Part shown: in pieces, positions 17,879 through 26,368 of the stretch
Position numbering within the stretch: the first letter of the stretch is position 1
How the letters are laid out: every line of letters starts with the position of its first letter
NCBI GenBank assembly: GCA_015234045.1
Contig: JADFWU010000003.1
Location: 70,359 to 134,358, forward strand
Direction: 5' to 3'
Length of the DNA: 64,000 bases
Source: Magnetococcales bacterium
GTDB taxonomy: Bacteria > Pseudomonadota > Magnetococcia > Magnetococcales > JADFWU01
The notes under the pieces: model-generated
Seen by the model: the letters and a program-made list of their open reading frames with translations, nothing else
The model's database searches: none
Told to the model about the DNA's origin: nothing
Translations under genes and position numbers: made by a program

Positions 17879-20158
17879 TTACCTACAAGCCATCTCAATC
17901 AGTTGACCAAAGGCAAGACCTGCATCATTACACGGTACGATCTCATGGAGCAGGGTTGAAAATCCATTGTTGTCCAATAATGTTACTGCCAGTTCAGTTA
18001 AAATACGGTTTTGAAACACGCCTCCGCTTAATCCAACACGATTCACGCCTGTGTGATGGCGAATCGTAATGGCTTGGTCCAATAGGGCTTGAGCCATTGT
18101 GATATGAAAGAGCATACTGGAATGGGTTTTATCTTGGTTTTGACGATCCAACAGAGAGATAAATAACGGTGCCCAGTCAGTCACCCACAGGGCGTTTTGT
18201 TCATCCCAATCCAAAGGTAGAGCGATTGGATTAACTGGTGATGAGTGGTGTGCAGCGGCTTCCAGACATATGGGGCCTTGGCCTTCATAACTGACGGTAT
18301 TCATACCCAGAATCAGCGCTGAGGCACCATCAAACAGCCTGCCAACCGCACTGGTGGTTGGTGCGTTGATACTGTTTTTCCAAGCATGTCGCAGGAGTGC
18401 TTTGTTCTGTTTAGTCAGTGGATCCGGGTTGTATGTTTGTCCTATTTCCCAGCAGACAGCCAACGCGCTACGCCAAGGTTGTCGAGCCGCTTTGTCAGCA
18501 CCGGGTGGTCGAAAGGGACGGAATGTTGCTTGACGATGCCAAGATCCTGGACGGCCTAAAAGTGCTTCACCGCCCCAAAGTGTACCGTCAGATCCCAATC
18601 CAACACCATCCCAGGTAAAAACCAAGGTATCTTCTTGGATACGTCCGTGTTCGCCAACCAATGCACTGGCATGGGCGTGATGATGGAACACTGGAATAGT
18701 GATCTTTTGTTGCTGTTTGGCCCAGCGGGTTGCGTCATGTCCTGGGTGAGCATCATGGCAGAGGATTTCTGCATGAATGCCAAACAGATTCTGTAAATCA
18801 TGGGCTATTTGATCAAAAACCTGCATACCGCGCAGGGTATCCAACTCTCCGATATGGGGTGAGAGGATGGCGCTGTTATTCCAGGCCAAACAGAGAGCGT
18901 TTTTCATTTGTCCGCCCACCGCTAACACAGGGCGGGGCACTGTTAAGGGGAGCGGAATAACCACCGGTGCAATACCGCGTCCCAAGCGGATAGGGCGTGC
19001 TTTATTGTGGATAATTCGGAAAACCGCGTCATCGGCTGGACGTCGTATTGGTCGATTATGGTGTAAAAAATAGCGTGTTACTGCACCTAACCGTTGTTCT
19101 ACGGTTTCAGCATCAGTTAACACTGGTTCGCCGCTGATATTGGCAGAGGTGGCCACTACCGGATGTCCAATTGCCTTCAACAGAAGATGGTGTAAGGGGC
19201 TGTATGGCATCATCACACCGATTTCATCAAGTCCGGGTGCGATGTTGTCGGCTAAGGGGGTTTCCAGATGCTGTGGTAGCAGCACAATGGGACGCATGGG
19301 GTCCATCACCAATTTCAGATGAATTGGTGTGGGTTGGGTGATGCGTTTCAGCCAGTCCAGCCCTCTTGGTCCGCTCATGGGAACCATGATGGCTAATGGT
19401 TTGTGTGGTCGTTTTTTATTGTCGCGTAGGCGCTGTATTGCAGCGCTGTTCAGTGCGTCACAGATCAGATGGTAGCCACCAATCCCTTTGACAGCTACCG
19501 TCAGTCCTTCTTTAATTTTCTGAACGATCAGTGAAAGGGCGGCTTCATTATCGCTTATGACTAAACCATCAGGCCCATGAAGTTCAAGGGTTGGACCGCA
19601 TACTGGACAGGCCAGCGGTTGTGCATGAAAGCGTCGGTCCAGCGGGTTTGTATACTCCGTCAGACAGGCAGGACAAAGCGGAAACCCAGCCATGGCCGTA
19701 TTGGGTCGGTCATAGGGCAGGGCATCGATAATGGTATAGCGTGGTCCACACTGGGTGCAGTTGATAAAGGGATAGCGATAGCGCCTTTCTGACCGGGTAC
19801 TCATCTCTTCCAGGCAGTCATCACAGAGAAAGTAGTCGGGTGGAATGACTGGAATTGAAGCCGAACCGGCTTGGCTGGGTTGGATGATAAATGCATCTTG
19901 CCGCGAGAGTGCGCATTTTACACTGTTGAGTAACTGAGGCTGTGCCAATGGTGGCGGGTTGTTGATCAGTATGTTTTCGAATGCGCTGATGTTTGTTGAG
20001 CTTCCTTGAACCAGGATTTCCACACGTCCAGTTTCGTTGCGTACCCAGCCGGTTAGCGCACACTCATGGGCAATGCGATAGACAAAGGGACGAAAGCCAA
20101 CGCCTTGAATGCGTCCGGTTACTGAGATACGTCGGGCAGACTGGTGTTCAACTGACAC
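17879..20158 (-). CDS. hypF: hydrogenase maturation carbamoyltransferase HypF
   Basis: About 759 residues. Domains in order are: N-terminal acylphosphatase (GRIQGVGFRPFVYRIA); two zinc-finger motifs (CDDCLEEM, CTQCGPRY, CPACLTEY, CPVCG); a YrdC-like domain; and a C-terminal Kae1-like domain with the HHHAHASALVGEH metal motif. HypF converts carbamoyl phosphate and ATP to carbamoyl-adenylate and loads HypE, supplying the cyanide ligands of the NiFe site. The frame opens at 20242, but that would overlap hypD by 95 bp. The GTG at 20158, overlapping the hypD stop region by 11 bp and preceded by GGTGG, gives the expected N terminus and is preferred. It is the last gene of the leftward hyp operon. 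Confidence 0.95.
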   Translation of the reverse strand: MSVEHQSARRISVTGRIQGVGFRPFVYRIAHECALTGWVRNETGRVEILVQGSSTNISAFENILINNPPPLAQPQLLNSVKCALSRQDAFIIQPSQAGSASIPVIPPDYFLCDDCLEEMSTRSERRYRYPFINCTQCGPRYTIIDALPYDRPNTAMAGFPLCPACLTEYTNPLDRRFHAQPLACPVCGPTLELHGPDGLVISDNEAALSLIVQKIKEGLTVAVKGIGGYHLICDALNSAAIQRLRDNKKRPHKPLAIMVPMSGPRGLDWLKRITQPTPIHLKLVMDPMRPIVLLPQHLETPLADNIAPGLDEIGVMMPYSPLHHLLLKAIGHPVVATSANISGEPVLTDAETVEQRLGAVTRYFLHHNRPIRRPADDAVFRIIHNKARPIRLGRGIAPVVIPLPLTVPRPVLAVGGQMKNALCLAWNNSAILSPHIGELDTLRGMQVFDQIAHDLQNLFGIHAEILCHDAHPGHDATRWAKQQQKITIPVFHHHAHASALVGEHGRIQEDTLVFTWDGVGLGSDGTLWGGEALLGRPGSWHRQATFRPFRPPGADKAARQPWRSALAVCWEIGQTYNPDPLTKQNKALLRHAWKNSINAPTTSAVGRLFDGASALILGMNTVSYEGQGPICLEAAAHHSSPVNPIALPLDWDEQNALWVTDWAPLFISLLDRQNQDKTHSSMLFHITMAQALLDQAITIRHHTGVNRVGLSGGVFQNRILTELAVTLLDNNGFSTLLHEIVPCNDAGLAFGQLIEMACR

Positions 20159-21239
20159 GATGGGTCCACCAGATACGACAGGCACCTTCTTCAGAAACCA
20201 TACATGGGCCAACAGGATGTCGTGGTGAACATGCCTCACCATATAGACGACAATGTGTTGGCGGTATACGACCCAGAATTACGGCGGCACAATCACATCC
20301 TGGTGGCATCTGTCTTGCTCTGAGTCGATTTTTTTCTTGATCGGGGATGGGAAAGCGGCGCTGTGCATCATGATCCTGCCACGCTGATTTCAGTTGATAG
20401 CTAGAGTTTGGAATAATGCCCAGACCACGCCAGGGCGCATCAACGATATCCAGTGTGTCTTGAAGCAATTTTATGGCACCGGGATTACCGCCGGGGCGCA
20501 CCACACCACCATAACAGTTATCCAAAAAGGCCTGTCCTTCAACCACCTGTTTGAGTACGGAAAACAGACCAGCCAGAAGTTGATCCGGTGTAAAGCCTGA
20601 TACCGCCACAGGCAGGTTATGGTGTTGGGCAACAAACGCCCACTCCTCTGGACCTGCTACGGTTGCCACATGTCCAGGCGCGATTAACGCATCAAAGTTA
20701 AGGTGTTCAGAAGAGAGCAGCAGTTTGACCGCTGGCCAAGTGAGTCGGCCAGAGATCAACAGAGAGAGATTGTCAGGCAGATCCTGTTGGATCATAGCGG
20801 CCACTGGGGCCATGGTGGTTTCAAAGCCAGCGGCAAAAAAAACGATTTGTCGATCAGGGCGTTTTTTGGCCAGTTGTACTGCTTCCATGGGTGATGCGAT
20901 TGGCAGGATATCACCGCCAGCGGCTTTGGCCTGTTCAAGGGAGCGCGGCATGGTTGGGGGCAGGTTAACGGGAACCCGTAACATGTCACCAAAAGCAACT
21001 ACTGTAACAGGGTTGTTCAGGGCAATGTGTATGGCGGCGAAAATGTCCTCCTCCGGGCAGACGCAGACCGGGCAACCAGGACCGGGAATCAATACCACCT
21101 GGTCCTTGAGAATAGTGCGTATACCGGTCTGGGTTATAGTGCGTTCATGACCACCGCATACATTGATAACGCGGATTTTTTTATCCGGAAACGCAAGGGA
21201 TGTAATGCGTTGCAGCCATGTGTGAGCAGTTAATGACAT
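20148..21239 (-). CDS. hypD: hydrogenase maturation protein HypD
   Basis: At 363 residues this is normal HypD length. Characteristic motifs are NVCGGHERTITQ near residue 27, GPGCPVCVCP near residue 55 and FAAGFETTMAP near residue 155. A C-terminal cysteine cluster (PPGCDCAAVILG, THCRLYGEAC, GPCMVSEEG) binds the 4Fe-4S cluster. HypD forms the scaffold with HypC on which the Fe(CN)2CO unit of the [NiFe] site is assembled. It follows hypB by 18 bp and overlaps hypF. The ribosome site is weak (AGGCAA), so translational coupling to hypB is possible. Confidence 0.97.
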   Translation of the reverse strand: MSLTAHTWLQRITSLAFPDKKIRVINVCGGHERTITQTGIRTILKDQVVLIPGPGCPVCVCPEEDIFAAIHIALNNPVTVVAFGDMLRVPVNLPPTMPRSLEQAKAAGGDILPIASPMEAVQLAKKRPDRQIVFFAAGFETTMAPVAAMIQQDLPDNLSLLISGRLTWPAVKLLLSSEHLNFDALIAPGHVATVAGPEEWAFVAQHHNLPVAVSGFTPDQLLAGLFSVLKQVVEGQAFLDNCYGGVVRPGGNPGAIKLLQDTLDIVDAPWRGLGIIPNSSYQLKSAWQDHDAQRRFPIPDQEKNRLRARQMPPGCDCAAVILGRIPPTHCRLYGEACSPRHPVGPCMVSEEGACRIWWTHRVS

Positions 21240-21257
21240 GTCTGATTGCCTGAAATG

Positions 21258-21968
21258 CTATGTAAGCTTTTCTTCAAGCAATGCCAGCCATTTATCCATG
21301 CCATTACCTGTTTTTGCACTGAGTGCCATGATTGGAATATCGCGCCCCAATTTTTGCATTGCGTTCCGAACGTGTTCACTATCAAAGTCATCGATAACGG
21401 CCAACAGATCGGTTTTGGTAATCAGGGTTAAATCCGCTGCGCGAAACATGACTGGATATTTGGCAGGCTTGTCATCTCCTTCCACCACGGATAACAGAAC
21501 CACATTCAAATGATGACCCAGATCGTAAGACGCGGGACAGACCAGGTTACCAACATTTTCAATAAACAACAGATCAACGGTGTTGAGATCGAGTTTATGA
21601 AGCGCATTGTGGATCATGTTGGCATCAAGATGACAGGCGCTTCCGGTGTTGATTTGGACTGCTTCGATACCATGAGCGCGGATGCGTTGGGCATCGTTTT
21701 CTGTCTCCAGATCACCTTCGATAACAGCAATACGATACCGGTCTTTGAGTTTTATAATAGTGGATTCAAGTAACGCTGTTTTACCGGAACCAGGAGAGGA
21801 CATCAGATTGATGGCCAGGACATTATGTTCATTGAGATGATCCCGGTTATGTTGAGCCAAGCGGTCATTTTCCGCCAACAATCCTTTCATCACCTTAACA
21901 ACGTCATTATTTTCTGTAGCAGAAGGGGATGGTTGATCAGGAATGCCACAGCCACATGTATCACACAT
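21258..21968 (-). CDS. hypB: hydrogenase nickel incorporation GTPase HypB
   Basis: This 236-residue GTPase has Walker A MSSPGSGKTAL near residue 58 and a TKTDL G4 motif. Its N terminus carries the CDTCGCG motif (a CxxCGC nickel site). There is no long His-rich stretch between the N-terminal motif and the GTPase domain, unlike the nickel-storing rhizobial HypB. It should deliver nickel to the large subunit together with HypA in a GTP-dependent way. A GAGGC ribosome site precedes the ATG. It lies between hypA and hypD. Confidence 0.97.
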   Translation of the reverse strand: MCDTCGCGIPDQPSPSATENNDVVKVMKGLLAENDRLAQHNRDHLNEHNVLAINLMSSPGSGKTALLESTIIKLKDRYRIAVIEGDLETENDAQRIRAHGIEAVQINTGSACHLDANMIHNALHKLDLNTVDLLFIENVGNLVCPASYDLGHHLNVVLLSVVEGDDKPAKYPVMFRAADLTLITKTDLLAVIDDFDSEHVRNAMQKLGRDIPIMALSAKTGNGMDKWLALLEEKLT

Positions 21969-21981
21969 AAATCAAGCCTCT

Positions 21982-22335
21982 CTAATTTTCATTCGGTTCC
22001 AACTCAACTTGGGCTAGTAATAGCCGATCTCCTTGAATAATCTCCGTATGCCAATCACCGCAGTGTTGGCAGGTTAGATTATTTGCGACAACATCGCTTT
22101 CCAAACCGCAGATTGTGCATCGTACACGTAAGGTTTCTGACTCTATTTCCAACTGCGCTTCATCTGCAACCGTACCCTGACAAGCTATGGTATAGGCTTG
22201 TTCCAAAAGCACTGTTTCCACGCCGGACAAGGGCCCATTAATGACAGAAATTCGACACACACTTTTTGAGTTGTGCTGTATGGCAATAGCGTGGACCTGA
22301 TCCAAAAGAGCCAGACAGATTGATAATTCATGCAT
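21982..22335 (-). CDS. hypA: hydrogenase nickel chaperone HypA
   Basis: A 117-residue protein starting MHELSICLALLDQV, with the conserved nickel-binding MHE N terminus. It has two zinc-binding CxxC motifs, CTICG near residue 77 and CQHCG near residue 93. HypA binds nickel and docks the immature large subunit, working with HypB. Its ATG lies 3 bp past the hypC stop, so the two are probably coupled; the GGATGAG inside the hypC end may serve as ribosome site. Confidence 0.97.
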   Translation of the reverse strand: MHELSICLALLDQVHAIAIQHNSKSVCRISVINGPLSGVETVLLEQAYTIACQGTVADEAQLEIESETLRVRCTICGLESDVVANNLTCQHCGDWHTEIIQGDRLLLAQVELEPNEN

Positions 22336-22338
22336 TAT

Positions 22339-22593
22339 TTACTCATCCGTTATTGGCTCTGATTGTTCATCCGCTCGGATCAGCATTTCATCATACAGGG
22401 CCCAAGCTGAACCTGCCTCTTCACTGGTCATTTTCTGGATGGCATAGCCCACATGCACCACGACAAAATCACCGACAGTGACTGGATCATGCTGGAGTAG
22501 AAATAGATTCACCTGTCGTCGAATACCTTTTGCTTCACAGCTTGCCATCAAGCCATCTATTTTTTCCACGCACATGGGAATACCCAGACACAT
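22339..22593 (-). CDS. hypC: hydrogenase maturation chaperone HypC
   Basis: This 84-residue protein begins MCLGIPM, the hallmark of the HypC/HybG family, whose Cys2 holds the iron during assembly. A beta-barrel core (VTVGDFVVVHVGYAIQKM) follows. It is the first gene of the leftward hypCABDF operon and has a strong AAGGAG site before the ATG. It is divergent from the hydrogenase protease gene. Confidence 0.96.
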   Translation of the reverse strand: MCLGIPMCVEKIDGLMASCEAKGIRRQVNLFLLQHDPVTVGDFVVVHVGYAIQKMTSEEAGSAWALYDEMLIRADEQSEPITDE

Positions 22594-22787
22594 GAGCGTC
22601 TCCTTAAACTACTATTACACATCTAAGATATTGATTGTTCATATTTCGACCAGTATTAACTATTGTATTAGATAGATTTATGGAACTATTTGCAACAATT
22701 TCCATTCAAAAGTAGCAGTATCAGAATTTAATGAATCTCTAATCTTTGCCATTGTGAGTGCGTGACATGGTCAATAGGCGAGATGAA
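22594..22787. promoter_or_regulatory. divergent control region between hypC and the hydrogenase structural operon
   Basis: This AT-rich stretch must contain the promoters of both hydrogenase operons. I could not identify a convincing sigma-54, FNR or sigma-70 site by eye. The near-match TGGAACTATTTGCA at 22681 has spacing two bases too short for a sigma-54 promoter. The regulatory role is inferred from gene orientation only. Confidence 0.5.
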
Positions 22788-23324
22788 ATGCGTATCATGG
22801 TTCTTGGGATTGGTAACACTCTCATGAAAGATGATGGTGCTGGTGTAGCTGTTGTCACCTGTTTGTCTGCTCAGGTGTATTCTGATGCCTATAGTTCGAT
22901 TGTAACCTTCCTTGACGGCGGCACGCTCTCTTTTCCGCTGATACCCGATTTAACAACGCACGATGGCTTGATCCTTGTAGATGCCATCAATCTGGCTAAG
23001 CCGCCAGGCACAGTCCAGATTTTTTTTGGTGACCAAATGGATCAATTTCTCACCACTCATAGAGCCAGCGCCCATGATATCTCCCTGATGGATCTTTTTA
23101 ACATGATGGCCATGTTGGGACATAAACCAAAGAATCGGGCGCTGATTGGTATTCAGGTAGAAGAAATTGGATGGGGGGATCAACTCACAGCAGTCGTTGA
23201 ACGGGCCATTCCCACGGCAGTACACAGTGTCCTAAGTACGATTCGACAATGGGAGACCCAGAACCTGCCATTTATGGAGGATCAGGCTAATGTTCGGCAC
23301 CACGAAGTTGATCAAAGCGCTTGA
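22788..23324 (+). CDS. hydrogenase maturation endopeptidase (HyaD/HupD/HynD family)
   Basis: About 178 residues. The N-terminal motif MVLGIGNTLMKDDGAGV carries the nickel-sensing acidic residue, and DAINLAKPPGT in the middle and the downstream SAHDISLMD with a His fit the M52 protease family. It should remove the C-terminal peptide from the large subunit once nickel is in place; that substrate, with its DPCIACAVH site, is encoded four genes downstream. I chose the ATG at 22788, preceded by GGCGAG, over an upstream in-frame start at 22758. The end overlaps hynS by 35 bp. It is the first gene of the rightward hydrogenase operon. Confidence 0.93.
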   Translation: MRIMVLGIGNTLMKDDGAGVAVVTCLSAQVYSDAYSSIVTFLDGGTLSFPLIPDLTTHDGLILVDAINLAKPPGTVQIFFGDQMDQFLTTHRASAHDISLMDLFNMMAMLGHKPKNRALIGIQVEEIGWGDQLTAVVERAIPTAVHSVLSTIRQWETQNLPFMEDQANVRHHEVDQSA

Positions 23325-24372
23325 AGAAAAAGGGGTCACACGCCGTGATGTACTGAAGTTTTGTGCCATTACGGCTTCGGTGATGTCTCTGCCTGCCGGA
23401 TCGGTCAGAGCAATGGCCAGAGCCTTGGAGAAGGCGCAACGCCCTTCGGTTGTTTGGCTTTCTTTTCAAGAGTGTACAGGGTGTACCGAGTCGTTGACCC
23501 GCTCCCATGCCCCTACCGTAGAATCTCTCATTCTTCAAAGTATCTCCCTCGATTATCACCACACGTTACAAGCCGCCGCCGGAGAAGCCGCAGAAGCTGC
23601 GCGTCTTGAGGCTATGAAAGCGCACCATGGAAAATACATCCTGGTAGTGGATGGTGCGATACCGCTTGGTAATCCGGGATTCTCTACGATTGCTGGTATT
23701 GACAATCTCAGCATGCTCAAAGAGACCGCCAAAGGCGCTGCTGCTGTGATTGCTGTGGGTAGCTGTGCGGCGTTTGGTGGTCTGCCCATGGCACAGCCAA
23801 ATCCGACTGGTTCTGTCGGTGTCTCAGAGGTGGTAACCGACAAGCCTGTGATCAATATTCCAGGCTGCCCGCCCATTCCACAGGTGATTGTCGGTTTGCT
23901 GGCCTATTTTCTCACCTTTGGCAAAATCCCCGAATTAGATCATCTCAACCGCCCAAAAGCATGGTATGGAGAAACCATCCATGATCGTTGCTATCGTCGT
24001 CCTTTTTATGATCAGGGGCTGTTTGCTGAAACCTTTGATGATGAAGGCGCTAAAAAAGGCTGGTGTCTCTATAAACTGGGGTGCAGAGGACCAACCACCT
24101 ATAACGCTTGCGCCACCTTGAAATGGAATGGGGGTGTGAGTTTTCCCATTCAATCAGGTCACGGTTGTCTTGGTTGTTCTGAACCAAAATTCTGGGATGG
24201 CGGTGGATTTTATCAAACAGTTGCCACACCTTTCAGGCCAACAGGTCGGATCATTGCCATCACCGCAGTAGGTGCCGCAGCGGTTGGGTTTGGTGTTATT
24301 GCGGCCAATCATGCGCTTAAAAATAGAGCACACAAAGCCCATGAGCCGGTTACTGTTGATGACCTGGAGTAA
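23290..24372 (+). CDS. hynS: [NiFe]-hydrogenase small subunit (HynS type)
   Basis: A 360-residue protein with a Tat signal (TRRDVLKFCAITASVM), so it and its large subunit are exported folded. The proximal cluster motif is ECTGCTESL. Further cluster ligands are in GSCAAFGG, IPGCPPIP, HDRCYRR, KLGCRGPTTYNAC and SGHGCLGCSEP. A hydrophobic C-terminal helix (IIAITAVGAAAVGFGVIAAN) anchors the enzyme to the membrane. A GGAGG site lies before the ATG. The next genes are isp1 and isp2 rather than the usual cytochrome b, which marks the Isp-type (group 1e) class known from Thiocapsa HynSL. Confidence 0.96.
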   Translation: MFGTTKLIKALEEKGVTRRDVLKFCAITASVMSLPAGSVRAMARALEKAQRPSVVWLSFQECTGCTESLTRSHAPTVESLILQSISLDYHHTLQAAAGEAAEAARLEAMKAHHGKYILVVDGAIPLGNPGFSTIAGIDNLSMLKETAKGAAAVIAVGSCAAFGGLPMAQPNPTGSVGVSEVVTDKPVINIPGCPPIPQVIVGLLAYFLTFGKIPELDHLNRPKAWYGETIHDRCYRRPFYDQGLFAETFDDEGAKKGWCLYKLGCRGPTTYNACATLKWNGGVSFPIQSGHGCLGCSEPKFWDGGGFYQTVATPFRPTGRIIAITAVGAAAVGFGVIAANHALKNRAHKAHEPVTVDDLE

Positions 24373-24377
24373 ATCAG

Positions 24378-25046
24378 ATGAACGCTTTTGCAACCGAGTT
24401 ACTGCTATGGGTTAAAGGGCCGGGTTTTACCATAGCAGTCATCATATTGATGCTGGGTCTGTCCATCCGTTTGATGGAAATATTCGGTATGAAAGCGCCG
24501 GATAAGTTGGTGTACTCGCAATCGAATAGACAATCCGGTTCAGGTGTGCAAACCATCTTTCGTCGCTTTCTTATCCCCAAAGGGATGTTGAGTCGTGCGC
24601 CTGGAATCTATTTGGCAGGAATTCTGTTTCATATTGGCTATGCGGTTGTATTTTTTCTGTTTGAGCCGCATATCGCTCTGTTGAACAATCTGACAGGACT
24701 CAATTGGCAAGGGCTGCCCAATAGTGTCATAGACTTTGTGGCAGTGATGACCTTGTTTAGCATGATAGTGGTGCTGGTTTGCCGGATGGGGCGGCGTGCG
24801 ATGCGTTTTCTATCCGATCTGGAAGATTATCTGGTCTGGTTGTTGACTTTTCTACCGTTATTGACCGGTTTTGTTGCTTTCCGTCATGTTTTGTTGCCGT
24901 ATACCTGGGCATTGGCGCTGCATCTGTTATCAGTAGAGTTACTGATGATCGCCATTCCTTTTACCAAATTGATGCACACGGTGACTGCTTTTTCTTCACG
25001 TTGGTATAACGGTGATATCTACAGTCGAAAAGGGGTGATGTCATGA
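24378..25046 (+). CDS. isp1: Isp1: b-type cytochrome membrane subunit of the hydrogenase
   Basis: This 222-residue protein has about five hydrophobic helices, including FTIAVIILMLGLSI, YLAGILFHIGYAVVFFLF and LALHLLSVELLMIAIPF. His residues in helices (FHIGYAV, FRHVLL, LHLLSVE) are candidate haem b ligands, as in NarI and DsrM-like subunits. In Isp-type hydrogenases it carries electrons from the periplasmic enzyme through the membrane. GGAG precedes the ATG by about 10 bases, and the stop overlaps isp2 by 4 bp. The assignment rests on position between hynS and an HdrD-like gene together with the membrane pattern. Confidence 0.88.
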   Translation: MNAFATELLLWVKGPGFTIAVIILMLGLSIRLMEIFGMKAPDKLVYSQSNRQSGSGVQTIFRRFLIPKGMLSRAPGIYLAGILFHIGYAVVFFLFEPHIALLNNLTGLNWQGLPNSVIDFVAVMTLFSMIVVLVCRMGRRAMRFLSDLEDYLVWLLTFLPLLTGFVAFRHVLLPYTWALALHLLSVELLMIAIPFTKLMHTVTAFSSRWYNGDIYSRKGVMS

Positions 25047-26332
25047 GCGCATCATTTACGCGTGCTATCAATGTGCTGAGAGAACAGGTTGATGCCTCTG
25101 TGGCCAGCTTTTTTTCAGCATGCACGCATTGTGGTCTCTGTTCTGAAGCGTGTCTGTTTTATACGGAAACAGGTGATCCAAACTATATCCCAATCTACAA
25201 GTTAGAGCCATTTCGGCATCTATATGAACAGGATTTCACTCTGGCTGGCAGGGTGAAACATATATTCGGATTATCGCCCGAGCTAACTGATGTGGCATTG
25301 GCTCAATGGAGTGAACTGGTCTATGACAGCTGCACACTATGTGGTCGTTGCGCCATGGTTTGTCCGGTGGGCAATAATCCGGGAGCCATGGTACGCAAGC
25401 TTAGAGAAGGTATGTCTGTAGCGGGATATGCACCGGATAGCTTGGTAGATGCGACTCAGCGGAACGTCCATCTTGGCAGTGCCATGGGTGTATCGTATAA
25501 GACTTTGAAGGCACAACTCATTCATCTGGAAACGGATATTGGTTTAACCGTACCTGTTGATGTGCAGGGAGCAGACTACATGTTATTGCTCTCTTCAATG
25601 GAGATTGTGCAATTTCCAGAGTTTATCAGTGCGGTAACACGCATCTTTCATCAAGCGGGTGTTTCCTGGACCATTTCAAGTACCGCTTTTGAGGCATCAA
25701 ACAGTGGTATTCAGATCGGTGCTTCTGATATTGCCCAACAGATCGTCGAACGAACGATCAAGGGTGCCCAAGCATTGGGTGTTAAGACTGTAATTACGCC
25801 GGAATGTGGGCATTCCTACACCGCTCTGCGTTGGGAAGGGCCCACGCTGATGGGTAAACCGCTTCCCTTTAAAGTACGCCACATCCTGGAGGTGGTAGAC
25901 CAGCTGCATCAGCAAGGCCGAATTCATTTTGATCCCAATACAAAGGATACCAGGCCGTTGACCTATCACGACCCGTGTCAGATAGCCCGTCAAGGCGGTG
26001 TTATTGAGGCACCTCGGCGCTTGCTCAATGCCGTTGCATCTGATTTTCGTGAAATGGCAGCCCATGGAAAAATGAATTGGTGCTGTGGTGGTGGTGGTGG
26101 TGTCAGTGCCATTGAGCGTGCTGATCCTCTTCGTAGCACGGTATTTAAAAAGAAAAAACAACAAATTGAAGAGGTTGGTGTGCACACGGTCGTTTCAGCC
26201 TGTTCTAACTGTCGTATGATGTTGGAACAAGGAATTGAAGACAATAGTATGGATGTTGAAGTTATCAGCCTGACTGAACTGGTTGCTGATCATCTTGTGT
26301 CTGTCGAGCAAACAGTAAGGGACGTTGCATAA
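25043..26332 (+). CDS. isp2: Isp2: HdrD-like iron-sulfur subunit of the hydrogenase
   Basis: This 429-residue cytoplasmic protein has two ferredoxin-type 4Fe-4S motifs (CTHCGLCSEAC near residue 28 and CTLCGRCAMVCPVG near residue 96). The C-terminal half has cysteine-rich CCG elements (DPCQIARQGG, NWCCGGGGGV and ACSNCRMM), as in heterodisulfide reductase subunit D and DsrK. In the hynS-isp1-isp2-hynL arrangement it accepts electrons from Isp1. Its natural acceptor is not certain; a thiol-disulfide or sulfur-linked couple has been proposed for this class, and that is not shown here. It overlaps isp1 by 4 bp. Confidence 0.93.
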   Translation: MSASFTRAINVLREQVDASVASFFSACTHCGLCSEACLFYTETGDPNYIPIYKLEPFRHLYEQDFTLAGRVKHIFGLSPELTDVALAQWSELVYDSCTLCGRCAMVCPVGNNPGAMVRKLREGMSVAGYAPDSLVDATQRNVHLGSAMGVSYKTLKAQLIHLETDIGLTVPVDVQGADYMLLLSSMEIVQFPEFISAVTRIFHQAGVSWTISSTAFEASNSGIQIGASDIAQQIVERTIKGAQALGVKTVITPECGHSYTALRWEGPTLMGKPLPFKVRHILEVVDQLHQQGRIHFDPNTKDTRPLTYHDPCQIARQGGVIEAPRRLLNAVASDFREMAAHGKMNWCCGGGGGVSAIERADPLRSTVFKKKKQQIEEVGVHTVVSACSNCRMMLEQGIEDNSMDVEVISLTELVADHLVSVEQTVRDVA

Positions 26333-26368
26333 GCGTATAATGTGGCATCACGGTGGAGAGTGGCCGTC

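Noticed and set aside
22634-22650. TTGATTGTTCATAT as an FNR site in the hydrogenase control region
   Set aside because: Only one half-site matches the TTGAT-N4-ATCAA consensus.
22681-22694. TGGAACTATTTGCA as a sigma-54 promoter for the hydrogenase operon
   Set aside because: The GG and GC elements are two bases closer than the sigma-54 consensus allows.
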